Assembly: GCA_030272585.1 (NCBI GenBank)
Contig: BSYQ01000014.1
Coordinates: 310,001-374,000 of the forward strand
From: Bryopsis sp. KO-2023
Taxonomy: Eukaryota; Chlorophyta; Ulvophyceae; Bryopsidales; Bryopsidaceae
Length of the DNA stretch: 64,000 nt
Direction: 5' to 3'
A program made the position numbers and the translations under genes. Every line of letters begins with the position of its first letter. Position 1 is the stretch's first letter. This document shows positions 1 through 11,765 of this stretch, piece by piece. The notes below the pieces were generated by a model. It had not been told where the DNA came from. It made no database searches and saw nothing but the letters and a program-made list of their open reading frames with translations.

Positions 1-346
1 AAATGTTGAAAAAAAAAAGGGGGGGGGGGGTGATTTTAAAGGGGATCCCTCATCCCTTCGACTGTCTTTTTGTTCCAGGGGGCAGTTGGATGCTCAACAT
101 TTCCTCACTGATTAAATTCACTGACCTTTGCAATGAAAGGAAAAAAAAAACATCAATTTTTTTCCCAACCGACGGAACGAATACAAGCGTCAAGGCCGAA
201 CTTCCTTTTTTCCTTTTCGTCGTTTCCCTCTTTTCTCAATCAACGCTGGAAATTTGGTTTCCTTTTCTCTTTTTGCTTGGGGGAAAGGGGGGCATTCGAC
301 TCAAACATTTTTCAAGTAGCGAATTATCGTGGAGACGTCATGTTAC

Positions 347-631
347 CTCGCAAACCAGCTGCAGGCCTCCCTCCGAAGCGTTGAGTTCGTGAATCTTCTG
401 CAGCAGCGCTCCGGCATCCCTGGCGGAATACGACTTGGGGTCCTCGTGCACCCGGAGCTGATCCGAACTGACGTGACTGAAGGTCAACAGATTGCAACTG
501 GTTTCTTCCCCATTGTACCCCAGCAAATAATACTTCGATTTCCCCTGGTACAGCAGCATGCGTTGCAGAACGGGCGGCTCTATAGGCCTCAACACCGTCC
601 ACGTATTGTGATCCGCTTTCGGGCCCACCAT
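347..631 (-). CDS. SAC-domain phosphoinositide phosphatase (FIG4/Sac1 type), first coding exon only
   Basis: The exon starts at an ATG (631-629) and ends at a clear donor (GAG|GTAACA, exon end 347). The rest of the gene lies beyond the left edge or in sequence I could not assign. The translation has the N-terminal Sac-domain pattern: a lipid-phosphatase start of the type LLYQGKSKYYLLGYN, then HEDPKSYSARDAGALLQKIH and a GGLQLVCEV end. This matches the FIG4/plant SAC1 arrangement (YETRARFYLVGSD, then EDPxVYxxQExxxLLxxI, then GGLxxVxKVYG). Family members dephosphorylate PtdIns(3,5)P2 or PtdIns4P on endomembranes. The catalytic CX5R motif would lie further C-terminal and is not in the window. Codons upstream of this ATG are open but encode F-rich low-complexity sequence, so I treat them as leader. 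The assignment rests on about 95 residues. Confidence 0.6.
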
Positions 632-910
632 ATTTCCTTGCTCGTTTCTCTCCACCCACCCACCCACCAAAAAAAACGAAACCGAAAAGAGAAGGAAGCC
701 AAAAAAAAAATGAACTGCTAAAAAAGCGAAATCAAAAACCGAACGACGCGTAGGTCGCCAAAGAAGAAGGCGAGGTTTTTTCAAAACGAGGTAGTTTCTC
801 TGTCCTGTGTATTTTGAAACAGGGGAGGGGGCCTTCGGGTTTTAAGCGTGGCCCACTCCTGAGCAGACAGAAATCCCAGAAAGCGCACGCAACGTCTCTG
901 TACGTTTTCT

Positions 911-979
911 TGACGTCGCGCGCGCGATTCCTTACATCACGTGTTCGTGCCCCACGTGGATAAGAATTTGAAACACGTG
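911..979. promoter_or_regulatory. Cluster of three CACGTG boxes plus a TGACGTCG element
   Basis: CACGTG occurs at 938-943, 953-958 and 974-979, and TGACGTCG at 911-918. This is about 280-350 bases upstream of the phosphatase ATG on the minus strand. CACGTG is the classical G-box/E-box core bound by bZIP and bHLH factors, and TGACGT is a bZIP (CRE/as-1) core. Three exact palindromes within 42 bases are unlikely by chance in this composition. Promoter function for the phosphatase gene is inferred. Confidence 0.4.
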
Positions 980-2635
980 CGGGACCTGACGACGAAGCCG
1001 CCGCATTGTTCGTTTCAGGGTTTTCTCCAATCATCGCCGCACCAACAAAAATACTTGCTTGTTTATTATAGTTAAGTTGTGGTGCTTTTTTTTTCGTGAA
1101 AAGGGTTCTGATCGAGGGAGTTCGTGATCAGGAAACTCATGGATTGGGAGGTGGGCCTTATCGACCCCAGCTCCAATTCCAAATTCCCACAGGGAATTAC
1201 CTTTGTTGTTTTTGTTGGTTGCACTTTGCAATCTTCTTCAGATAGTTCGCTGAGGAAATTTCCAGTATACAAAAAATATATACATTTAAATATACTTGTA
1301 TTTGAAAGACACCGCACGCTGGCGGCATCACATGCATAGTCAACGAGACAGACGTGAATGATTCAGGTGCATATCCAAGAAGGATCCGTGAAACCTACCC
1401 ATCACGCAGCCGGAGCCGCGCGCCCACACTGAGCAACGTAGGGGGCGACCTGGTCGCGAGACATCGAGAGCTGCTCGGCCCGCAGACGGACCCTCGCGAC
1501 GTCGACGTCATCGATGAGGTGATGCTGGGGGAGGTGGATTGGATGCGCCCTCAGGTTCCTCGCGTTGCGCCGGCGGTTGAACCTGCGTCGACCCACGAAG
1601 GCAATCCCGGCGACGAGTGTGCAGACGAGCGCACGGAGCATCTCTTTAACCTTCGATCCTTTGGACGTCAGGTGACCCAGAGACAGGTAACACTCGAGCA
1701 TGCTTGCTTTTGTGAGGGAGTGCATACAGGGCAGTTCCTGACGACTTTCCCGTTTGACCAACCATCCCTCAACTGCGCTCGACCGCTCGAAGCAGTTGTA
1801 TTTCTGTCATCCTGGCTATTTGGTCACAGACGTGGTTGCAAGTATTCTTTTGTTGGATGCATCTCTGCTTGCCAAGCACACCTTACAACGCGCGTGCAAA
1901 GCGAACGAGTTTTTACGCAGCGAAACCACAGTGGATAAGAGGAGCCCGCCCCAAACTAAAAAACATCTCGTGTGCTGCTGAGAGGTAAAGCTGGCTTTAC
2001 GCGGAGCTCCGGCGTCCGAGCGCTATGGGTACGGTGTGTAAACGTTTACATCAACGCAGTGCCTCCTGCTCGCGAAACTCGTTCAGTTCTGTGTGCTCCT
2101 ATTCCTTAGTGTTTCATGGAGACAGCAGTTGCAGGCTTCGCGGAGTCAACGGAAAGTATTCGCGCGGTTCGCTCATCACGGTGCTCTGCGCAAGAATTGC
2201 TTGCACAGTCATCCATGCAGTGCATTGCGAGGACGATAGTTTTTCTGTGTCTATGTGTGAGTATTGTTTTGCATTGAAGTGCACAGTCGCACCAGCATCA
2301 AGTTGGGGGTGATAGTGGTGGTGGGCCGAGCGATTGGCGATTGGCCTGTTTCGAAATTCTCCAAGTAAGGGACACTGTCCGTCTCCTCACCACCACTACC
2401 ACCAGTGGGATGTGTTTGATTTCAGATGGTTTTGGAACGGTTGGACATGTGTGGGTCCGACTCCCAGACATTCCTTTGAAACTTTGGGCCCCCAGTGTTG
2501 GCCTGAAAAAACTTTTCGACATCGTGTGTTTAATTCTTGTGGAGAATTTGGTTGCTCTTGCTTTTCCCTTGAATCTTTTATTTGGGGGTAGTTCTTGTTC
2601 AGGACAAAAAAGTGTCGTTTCGGTTCCTAGAAAGG

Positions 2636-2755
2636 GGGAATTCAGTTGGGGTAGTTGCTGTGCAATTTTTATAGTTAGGACTCTGGCTTGTGGTATTTGA
2701 AGGGACTCTGGTTGGAATAGGGGTTGTACTTTTTACGATCTAAAACATTGCTACA
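2636..2755 (+). repeat. Dispersed spacer repeat, copy 1
   Basis: This copy shares the core TTAGGACTCTGG, TTGTGGTATTTGAAGGGA and TGGAATAGGGGTTGT with copies near 7670, 17950 and 25730-26100. It begins with the shared ATTCAGTTGGGGTAGTTG. All four copies read the same way on the plus strand. No coding potential or terminal inverted repeats are visible. Confidence 0.75.
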
Positions 2756-5302
2756 TATAAAAGAATACTTTCAATTCGGTACATACTTATATAAATTTCT
2801 TTATTCAAAGATAAGTGGCACAAAGCAACTCCCCCCAAGAGAAAAAACAACAAAATGAAAACAAAATATCCCAAAACCAGTTGGGAGTTGAAAAGCAACG
2901 AGAAGAAGGCGAAAACGCAACCATGTCAAACATAAACCCATTTTTTAAATGCAGAAGACATCGGTAGAAACAAAATGCTCCCCATAATGTGACATAATGT
3001 TTTCCATCAGAAATTGACTCTTTTTTTTTGTCCCCTTTGTGCCTTCTTCTTCTTCTTTTTTTTCTTTCCTTAACTCTGGTTTTTTACTGCGAGTGCAACA
3101 CCTCACAATGCACTTCTTTATATATAAACATGAAAAAAAAAACCTTTTTAGGCAAAGGGTTTCGGTATCCACCTTGTGCTGAAGCACCCCCCGAGAAGAA
3201 ATAATTCTGTTTAAATGACAGAAAATAAAAGGCTGCTACCAAAACAGCACAAGGTTTTTTTGGAAGTTAAATTTGTTTTTTTTTTTCTTTCTTTTTTTCT
3301 GCTGACTATGCAACATTAAACATCTAAACGACAGAATTTGACATTGTGCAACACATATAATCAAGGTTTTAAAAATAAAAAAAAAACTGTTTTTTTTTTT
3401 GTTTTTTTTTTTCGACGAGGAAAAGAATGTCAAAAAAAAAAATTACCCTGTCTCCCTAATTGATGTTTGAAACAGTTGCCATGCTGGTGATTTTGTTTTC
3501 ACACTTTGCTTTTTCGTCCTGAATCTTGAAAAAAGAAAAAAAAAAACTAAATCCAAAGACCCCCCCCCTTTCCGGGGCGGCCAAAGAAAAGAAAGAAGTG
3601 TTTAAAAAAAAAATAACAAATAAAGAAAAAAAAAAATAAACTGCAACAAGAAAACTCAAAACAGAAGCAGCGGAAACACATCACATGTTTCGTGTGTTGA
3701 GTCCTGTGCCTAGACAATTAAAAAAAAAAGATTTAAAAAAACCACAGGACCCCAAACTGTTCATTCTTTGGTGAGGTTCATCGCGGAAGAAAAAAAAAAC
3801 TCGAGAAAAAAAAAGACCCTGGGCCTGTTTCTTTTCCCTTTTTTTTTTTTCTTCTTTTTTTTTTCATGTGTTTTTGTAAAATCATTATTTCTTTTCAAAC
3901 CCTCCCCTCCCCCCTTCAAAAAAAAAAAAGGTGATGCCTTCATCCTGGCAATAAAACCACCAAACATATATTTTTCGACTTTTTTTTTTTGTCGGCCATC
4001 ATCTCAGAGACCTCCTTCGTTTCTTGTTCCCATTTGTTTTTGTTTTGTTTTGTTTTTTTTCCCCCCAAAAAAAGTTTACCAACGCCATCCACTTCATAAA
4101 CATTAAACTAAAATTTTTTCGTTTTCCATTTGATGAAGAAAAATACCCCCCCCTATTTTTGGTCCGTAACGCATCCCCCATTTCCTCCCCCATTTCCAAA
4201 GAAGCATTCTAAATTTGAAACTGACAGCCGGCCCTGGTGCTGAACCAATACGAAAAAACAAACAAACATACATTCTTTTCCTGACAACAACACATTTGCC
4301 CCCCCCCCCCCTCCACACCCCCAAAAACCTCCACAAAAATTTCATCAAAAACAGTAAATTTCTGGAAAGTCAACTCAAGCATCTACATGTGCTCCAACCC
4401 CTTCGTAACCCAACATCGAAAAGAAAAAAAAAAGATTTTTTTTTTCAACGTAAAAAACGAATGTGTGTGTATATATATATGTATGCGATCATATCCAGCA
4501 TCCAGACACTTTCCCCAATGGAAAAAAAAAGAAAAATGCCTTTCAAAAAAATTGTGACCCAAAATTTGAGTGTCATTTCCTCATCCTTCAACACAATTTT
4601 TTTTCCCCTCCATTTTTCTTCGAATTTTTTTCTTCTTTTCAAGCAACTCTTTCCCCCCCCTTTACTTTTCTCCCTGTATTTTTTTTTTTTTTTGATTTTT
4701 CCTAAACCATATTTTCTTTCAACAATCAAATATATTGACCTGTATGCAAGAAGAAGCTACTCGAAATTTCATTCTTTTCTTTTTTCTATTCTATTCTTTT
4801 TCACTTTTTAATGCATTTTTTTTTCCTCGGTTCAACACAGCATAGGGTGCAAAATAATTTCGCACAACTCATCATCAAAACATTTCCCCCCCCTTTTTTT
4901 CTTCGAATTTTCAAAACTTTTCACAACAGAGAGGGAGGTTTCGCAACAATTTTCATTCTTTCTTCTTTTTTTCCTCAAAAACACAACATATGATATTCTT
5001 TTTTGTGAAACTGAACCTCTCCTCCCTCCCCCCCCAAAGAAAACATCATGCATATCTCCGTCCATTTTTCTTTCTAGTTTTTTTTTTCCCCTTCTACTTT
5101 TTCTTTCCTTTTCTTTTTTTTCTTCCACTAATCAAACATTCGTGATTTCCATCCATGCATCCATTCATGCAAAAAACAGACAGAAAAAACGGAAAAAACG
5201 AGGGGGCATCTTTTACATGCATCCATGCATGCATATCTACATCGCCAATTTTTTTTCCACAACCCCCCCAACCCCTTTTCAGAATAATCATTCCACCCAA
5301 AA

Positions 5303-7017
5303 TCATTGAACCGTGCAACAAGAACATCCCTGCGCAAAATCTCCATCCCCCAGGCCAAAATCGCCGGCCGCCTTGATCAGCTCCAGCTCCCGTACCACCT
5401 CATTAGCCGTCGGCCTCTTCTCTTTCACCCCGGACCAACACCTCTTGACCAGCAGCGACAGCCTCTCCGGCCAGCACTCCGGGATACAAGGCCTGGCTCC
5501 GTTCGACACGCTCTGAGCATATTCTTCCACCTCGTTGGGGTTTCCGGTACATGAAACGAACACCAGCATGATGCTGCGTTGGAAAACCTCGTACATGATG
5601 ACCCCCAGCGAGAAAATATCGCAAGATTCGTTATATTCCTCTTCTCGGAGGACTTCCGGCGCCATGTACATGAGGGAGCCCGTTCGGCCGGATAGATCGT
5701 ACGCGGCCTGTACGTACTCTTGTTTTGCCGTCTAGCAACGAAAAAAAACGAAAAAAAAAAGAACAAGCAATGGATCAGGAGAACTGAACAAAAAATTTAA
5801 AATGAAGAAAGGAAAATAAAATAGAATTAGCCGAAAGGAATTTTCTGCTGTGGATCGTGTCGACGCCAATTTGGCCTGAAGTTCGAAAAAAAATTTGAAA
5901 ATTTGAAAATTGTGTGTGAATTTTTCTTCCCCGCAGAACAGAGGTTCTTTCAGCTTTCCCCACGATTTCATCTGTGGAAGTCTGACCCCAATTTTTTTTT
6001 TTTTTTTTAATGGAATAAATATAAATAAATAAATAAATATAAATATATATATATATATATAAATAATTACAAATGTATTAGTAAACCTGTGTCTGCAATG
6101 ATGCTCCATCGTTGTTTTTTTTTGCAACATCGGGAATGGCACACGGACGCTGACTAATTTTCCAGAAAAAGCGCGACGTCTTTCACCTGGGAGACGTCAA
6201 TGGACTGGTTCCTGCTCAACACCTCCATCATTCGCTTGCTGGCTTCCGCGTCCGGCGACGCAGGCACGGGCTTCTGATACCCATCCACGAGCGCGTGCAA
6301 TCCAAAATCGGCCAGCTTCGCGACGACCAACCCGCTCTCCTCCTCCTTGAGCAGGATGTTTTCCAGCTTGAGGTCCCGATGAATCACTTTCGGCTTGGCG
6401 GTATGCAAGTACCGCAGCCCCTTCGCCACGTCCAGCATCCATTCCAGCGCTTGCGCTCCAGTAAACAGCCGCTGCCTCACGGTCCCCATCTGCTGCAGAA
6501 CCAGCTCTTTCAGCGTTCCGCGATTCATGTACTCCTGCACCAGATACACCTTGTTGCGCATTTCTTCCGTGACGTCCCCCTTGCTGATCTGCTCCTTGTC
6601 GACGATTCCCATGCCCAGAAAATCCACTACGCACGAATGCCGCAGCTTCTGCAGCAGTTTCGTTTCGTCCAAAAAGCACTGCAGATCCGCCTGGTTCTCG
6701 AACACCTCCGGCTTCAATCGCTTAACGGCGACGGGGAGGTACTTTCCGTTTCCGCAGTCGTAATTCGCCAGTTCCACGGTGGCGTATGCCCCCTCGCCCA
6801 GCGACCTTACGTATTGGAGCTTATCCGGAGGGATGAATGCATCGCCCACCATGTTACGCAGCGTCTTGAATGCGCTCATAATCCCCACCGTCTTAACAGC
6901 TTTGCCGGCAGTTGACCACAGGGTGTGCGCATCTCTAGACAGAGCTCTGTCGCGCGCGGAATCGTTTTTATCGTCCTTCATCAGTTCCACAGACCTGTCG
7001 GTCAGTACGTCGGCCAT
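5303..7017 (-). CDS. TKL-like protein kinase with C-terminal CaaX box (paralog 1)
   Basis: There are two exons, 7017-6187 and 5731-5303, joined in phase 0 (donor CAG|GTGAAA, acceptor GCTAG|ACG), giving about 419 residues. The ATG at 7017 was chosen because upstream in-frame codons have no ATG and it matches the paralog's start region. All catalytic landmarks are present: glycine loop GEGAYATVEL, VAVKRLK lysine, HRDLKLENILL, DFG, and MYMAPEV. The activation segment between DFG and APE is long, about 65 residues, and the intron falls inside it. The protein ends GCSCCTVQ: CTVQ is a CaaX box of the type farnesyltransferase accepts (X = Gln), with three adjacent cysteines suited to palmitoylation. 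Ser/Thr specificity and membrane anchoring are inferred. The gene is in tandem with a paralog at 9005-10714. Confidence 0.85.
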
Positions 7018-9004
7018 CCTGTGCGTTGGTTGATGGATGCGCGATCGGAAGACGCTCTTGGAGGGAGTCGCGTGCAAAAGACGTGAGAATAACGACGAAC
7101 CGAGCCTTCCTCCACTCCGCTCCCTGCCTGCACCAAGAAAACGAAGCTCGCGCGGCTGGATATTAGTCACCCCACCCCATGTCGGTCAAACCGCCTTTGA
7201 AACCACTAAGAATAGACCACTCAGCCGATCGCTTGGCGGAGGGGCCCCCCCCAGCAGATTTCGACAGACTCTGGTACGCTGATGTTTGGGGGAATGGGGA
7301 TGAGTGTGGAATGCGAGCGTCACACCCTGCGATTATCGTTCAGTTATGAACGGTGGAGAGGGGTGGAACGCTGGGGAGGGAGAGTGTGTCAGGACTGGTT
7401 TTTTTTTCTGAATTCTGGTGGGTGGGGGGCCGACTCGGCAAAAATCGACGACTTTTGTAGTGATCAAAGTTACAAGGGGGATGTTAGACTTGGCCTCATA
7501 ATTGATTCTTATCAATGCATGGCTGTCCCACACACATTGCTCTGCAGTTATGACTTGGTAAATTTGTCTTGTGCAATGGATGCCGAGCAGCATCTTTGGA
7601 GGTGTGGAATGGATTAATTCAGTTGGTCAGCCTCAGGCGTACAGCCCCAGCAACTTCTTACCCCCCAGATTTCAGTTGGGGGTAGTTGGTGGCAGTTTTT
7701 ACTGTTAGGACTCTGGGTTGTGGTATTTGAAGGGACTTTGGTCGGAAGAGGGATTCTACTTTTCACAATCTAAGAATCTAACGATGTGAATTCAGTATCA
7801 TGTGATCTTATTTGTTTTGTCTGCTTGTTGCATAGTTATGTTGAAAAAAATTGGAGTCAGCTCACCAAAAAAAAGGGAAAGGATGGAGCCACTGGTTGAT
7901 GTGATGACTCCCTTTTGCTGTGGGTTTTCAATCGGATCGATTGACAGCGATTCAGGGACTGTGGGAGGAAAGTTGAAGAAACTGAAAAGAACCCCCCCCA
8001 AAAAATCCTCTAATTCAGTTTTCAGATTTTTTTTTGTTTTCTTGATTTATTTTATTCCAGTTTTCGTAAAATTCCAAGGCATTGCTTTTAGTTTTCAGAT
8101 TCGAATGGCATTCGCAACAACTTGTGAGCGGACTTTGGAAATATCTTTTCATCGGTTTTCACTTTTAAATGCTTTCTTCTTTTTTTTTTTTGGGGGGGGG
8201 GGGTTCTAGAATATAGTATTTACTCACCTTGGAACGCCAAAAATACACCGAAACAATACATACATATCGAATTCCAAACTTGGAATTCAGATTTCCCCAA
8301 TGTAAATTCATTTTTTAGTGTTGGGGGATACACGATTCGACAGGTTACGAAAAAGACTGATTCGCTATTCTTACAACCTAAAGATAGATCAGCCGAAAAC
8401 CAATAATGCCCAAATACAATGTCCCTGACGTTTAACCCCCCCCCCAAAAAAAAAAATAAATTGTATAGTCTACCCAGCCCCAGAAGATTCACTCCAGCTA
8501 GTGCCAAATCCTATCACAAGTTTGCCTTGAACGAATTTGAAACCTACAGACTCTACTGGTGATTTTTTTCCATCCACACGAAACTGCATTTTTTGCCAGT
8601 ACAGGTGGTACCGCCCCCCCCAAAAAACAACGAATTGTTCGAAAGAAAGAAAGGATATGAAAAAAAAAACATTCAGACTGACGGTTTTGACCGTTGTAAC
8701 CCTACCGAATCACGTCAAGAAAACAAACCCCCTCTCCCAAAAAAAACAAGAAGCAAACCTTAAACAACAATTAAAAAAAACACAGTGTAAAAACTCCCAA
8801 AAAAAACGAAAAGAAAAAACAAAAGAAGAAGCGACAGAACCTCTTCAGCAGTCCATTCATGCCACACAGATATTAGTCATATGTACAATTCATCAGATTT
8901 TCCCTTCCTTTTCCTTTTCCTTTTCTATTCCAATTTTTTACTATTCTTTTTTCAAATTTCTTTTACTAACTTCCCTCTTTCGTTTTTCTTTTTTTCCCCC
9001 AATG
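7018..9004. other. Spacer between the two kinases
   Basis: This stretch holds a dispersed-repeat copy (about 7665-7800), a T(n)G(n) homopolymer junction near 8175-8205, a C(n)A(n) junction near 8438-8458 and A/T-rich sequence. AGACGTGAG occurs near 7078, upstream of kinase 1. I see no exon. Confidence 0.55.
7665..7800 (+). repeat. Dispersed spacer repeat, copy 2
   Basis: It matches copy 1 through GGGTAGTTG, TTAGGACTCTGGGTTGTGG and TATTTGAAGGGACTTTGGT, and extends into ACAATCTAAGAATCTAA and ATGTGAATTCA. The last parts are shared with the copies near 18050 and 26090. It lies about 650 bases upstream of the kinase 1 ATG. Confidence 0.75.
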
Positions 9005-10714
9005 TCATTGGAGACTGCAACAGCTGCACCCCGATTTATTCGGACTCCAAAACAGCTCCTCGGCTTTTATCGCCTGAAGGCCCCTCACAATCTCGTCTGC
9101 ATTCGGCCTCTTCCCTTTGTCTTGTTCCCAGCACCTCCTAACCAAAGCCGACAATTTTTCCGGCCAATATCCAGGAATCGGTGGCCGTTTTCCCTCCGAA
9201 ATCGAGTGCGCGAATTCTTCGTCGGTGGCTATGTCCCCCCCCATGGATGACAGCATCAGCATCAGCAGCTTCCTGTGGCAAACCTCGAAAATCACCGTCC
9301 CCATGGAGAAAATGTCGCAGCTTTCGTCGTAGGGCTGGCAGCTGTATACCTCGGGGGCCATGTACATTAGAGAACCGGTTTTTCCTGTCAGAGAAGATCC
9401 CAGTTTTGCTGAGCTCTGTTTCGCTGAGCTTTGTTTTGCTGAGCTTTCTTCTGCAGCCTGGAAGATTCAACAAAAAAGAAAAAAAAACAGGTTGGTTTGG
9501 TTCGGTTTGGTTGCTTTTTTTTTTTGCATGTAAATCACACAGAAAAGGTGGTTAGGGTGGGGTGGGTTGCACCGACTGACAGACCTGGTTGAATCCTTCC
9601 TGGAGCTTCCTTATTTTTTAAAACTCAAGAATTACAAACCGGATGTTACTGGCCGATTCAAGAACGGGCAGCTTTTTAGAAGGAAAATAATTTTAATTTC
9701 CTTGCATGGTTGTAATGACTACGTGCACGCAAATTCGTCGACGACTTCTTACGATATCTCGGGGGCGTTCCTCGACTGGGGGGGAGGAAACCGCCCCTCT
9801 CTTTTCCACAGAGCGACCGGGTTCGCCGCCACGCACAGCGACGCCGGTTTGGGATTCAGCGCTACGCGCCAAACTCTGGATGTTTCGTTCACCAATAATC
9901 AATGTTTTGTTTACGAGGGGGGCGCCTTTCGGAAACTCACCTGCACCAGCTCGCCGTCGAACGCTGCTTTTCCTGGAAGCTGGGACAAATTCGCGTCAGT
10001 GTTATTCTCCCCCAGAGGCTGTGCTTTAGCTTTCGACCCGGCCAACGCGTGCAATCCGAAATCCGCCAGCTTGGCGACGACTTCCCCCGCATCCGTTTCT
10101 TTCAGCAGGATGTTCTCCAGCTTGATGTCTCTGTGGATGACTTTCGGTTTCGAGGTGTGCAAATATCTCAGACCCTTTGCCACCTCGACCAGCCAGTCGA
10201 TAGCTTGGATGTCCGTGTAAGCCCGCCCTGCCCCGCTGCCCATTTGCGACATAACGACGGATTTCATCGTCCCCCCGTTCATATACTCCTGCACGAGGTA
10301 CACCTTTCGCCTTAGATCTTCCACGTCCCCCTCCATCGCGTCCAAATCCGTCGAGCCCACCCCCAGAAAATCGACGATGCAAGAGTGACTGAGTCGTCGC
10401 AGCAGATCCGTTTCGTCCAGGAAATGCTGCAGCTCCTCTTTGGACTGAAAGATTTCCGGCTTGAGTCGCTTCACCGCCACTGGCCGTCCTTTCCCATCCG
10501 ACGACTGGAGGGTGCAGAGCTCCACGACGGCATACGCACCTTCACCCAGGTCTCGGACGTACGTGAGCTGCTGCGGATCCACCACGGCGTTGTCCCCCGC
10601 CATGTCGCGCAAAGTTTTGAACGCCAGCGACGTCGCCACCGCCTTCTTGACGCCCAACTGGGCGATGGTCCAGAGCTTCTGGCCGTCTCTGGCATTCGTC
10701 GCGGGTTTCTGCAT
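9005..10714 (-). CDS. TKL-like protein kinase with C-terminal CaaX box (paralog 2)
   Basis: There are two exons, 10714-9941 and 9457-9005. The donor is GTGCAG|GTGAGT and the acceptor TTCCAG|GCTGCA, phase 0, at the same place as the paralog's intron. The product is 408 residues. Motifs seen: GEGAYAVVEL, VAVKRLKPE, HRDIKLENILL, ADFGLHAL, then after the insertion GKTGSLMYMAPEV. The C-terminus GCSCCSLQ again forms a CaaX box (CSLQ) behind a Cys cluster. The two kinases are clearly similar over the whole catalytic domain but diverge in the activation-segment insertion, where this copy has three tandem S-S-A-K units. A local gene duplication followed by divergence is inferred. Substrate and pathway are unknown. 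Confidence 0.85.
9401..9445 (-). repeat. In-frame 15-nt tandem repeat in the kinase activation segment
   Basis: Three 15-base units of the form AGCTCAGCRAAACAR lie at the start of exon 2 and encode SSAKQ, SSAKQ and SSAKL. They fall between DFG and APE, a loop that controls kinase activity. The paralog has unrelated sequence there. Serine-rich units could be phosphorylation sites (inference). Confidence 0.75.
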
Positions 10715-11765
10715 GGCGAGAGGATTCCCCCGGAACGCGAAGGTTCGTGTTTCTCGTCAGGAAAAAGAGACGTGGGGAAAACACACACGCATACACCTCC
10801 CAAGTTTTTTACCAAGTGGGGGTACCAGGGCATGCGTGAAGCAGGGGTGACGATGACAAAGCACGTGCTTTGGGGGTTGGCATGGATTGGTCAAATTCAG
10901 GTACGCATGACGAACGATTTCGTCAGAACAGTAGTGTAAGCAGTTTTTTTGGAATTAGATTGTCGCGATCAGAATAATGGAATTGGTGTAATGAGGGGAA
11001 GGCCTCATTAGAAACGGCGGCGCTGATTGTTCCAAGACTGCTCGAAGTGTGAGGATTTGATTTTCTGTTTTACTATATTTTTCATTTTTTTCAAACGGCT
11101 GCAGGGGATATTTCTTGTGGGTTTGCGAAAATTAAAAACTTGTTGCTGGGATCCCCCCCCCTCCCCTTTTTTTTTGACTTTGAAAAAAAACAAAATCGCA
11201 GGGCCCCACAATAAAAAAAATGGTCCATTGCTGAAAGAGGATACTTAAAAAAACACCCAGACAATTTTTTCTGAAAAGCTGTACAATTTCCAAATCTCCC
11301 CCCCCCCATGCAACTTGAAAAACAAACAAACAATGTGATGCAGTGAATATCGAAATTAAAAAAACAAAAGTCTGACAGATACAATCCAATCCAAAGGTGA
11401 AAAACAATAACAATAATATAAACCGATCAATCCACTTCCAAAAGAAAATATGTTTGGAAAGAGGAAGAAGGGGAAAATGATAAAAAAAAATTGACAAATC
11501 TTCTTTTAAAAAAGCAACCCCTCCAAAACGATGCTGAGAAAGTGCAAACAAGAGGAAGCCACCTTCGGCTAACCACCCCTTCCCCCCCCCCCCCCCAAAA
11601 AAAAAAAAAAATCAAACCACGCAAATCAATATCCCCGACAAAAGAACCCCCAAGAGAAATGTTTTTTTTGTTTTTTGTTTTTTCATTTTACGAATTCTCT
11701 GGTTACAGTTTTCTTTTTTCTGTTTTTTTTTTGGGTTTTTTTTCAAAACAGCTTTTTCCTCTCCT
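10715..11765. other. Spacer upstream of kinase 2
   Basis: The proximal 200 bases are GC-balanced, as expected of a promoter. AGACGTGGGG lies about 55 bases upstream of the ATG. From 11050 on there is low-complexity sequence with a C(n)A(n) junction at about 11581-11610. I see no exon. Confidence 0.5.

Larger units (their letters stand above)
632..5302. other. Spacer between phosphatase start and kinase 1 end
   Basis: From 980 to about 2300 the sequence is moderately GC-rich. Between 1354 and 1938 it is open on both strands, but neither reading is recognisable. A copy of the dispersed repeat lies at 2636-2755. From about 2760 to 5300 it is almost entirely A/T/C homopolymer runs (for example around 3230-3460, 3840-3930 and 4280-4320), with CATGCAT-type repeats near 5150-5240. 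I see no exon in that half. Confidence 0.6.

Noticed and set aside
1354-1938. Open plus-strand stretch of 194 codons, overlapped by an open minus-strand stretch (1761-1402)
   Set aside because: Both readings are open because the segment is GC-rich. Neither has a recognisable domain or exon borders that pick one strand.
3761-5128. Many open stretches rich in Phe or Lys on both strands
   Set aside because: They are translations of poly-T/poly-A tracts with no splice or start context.
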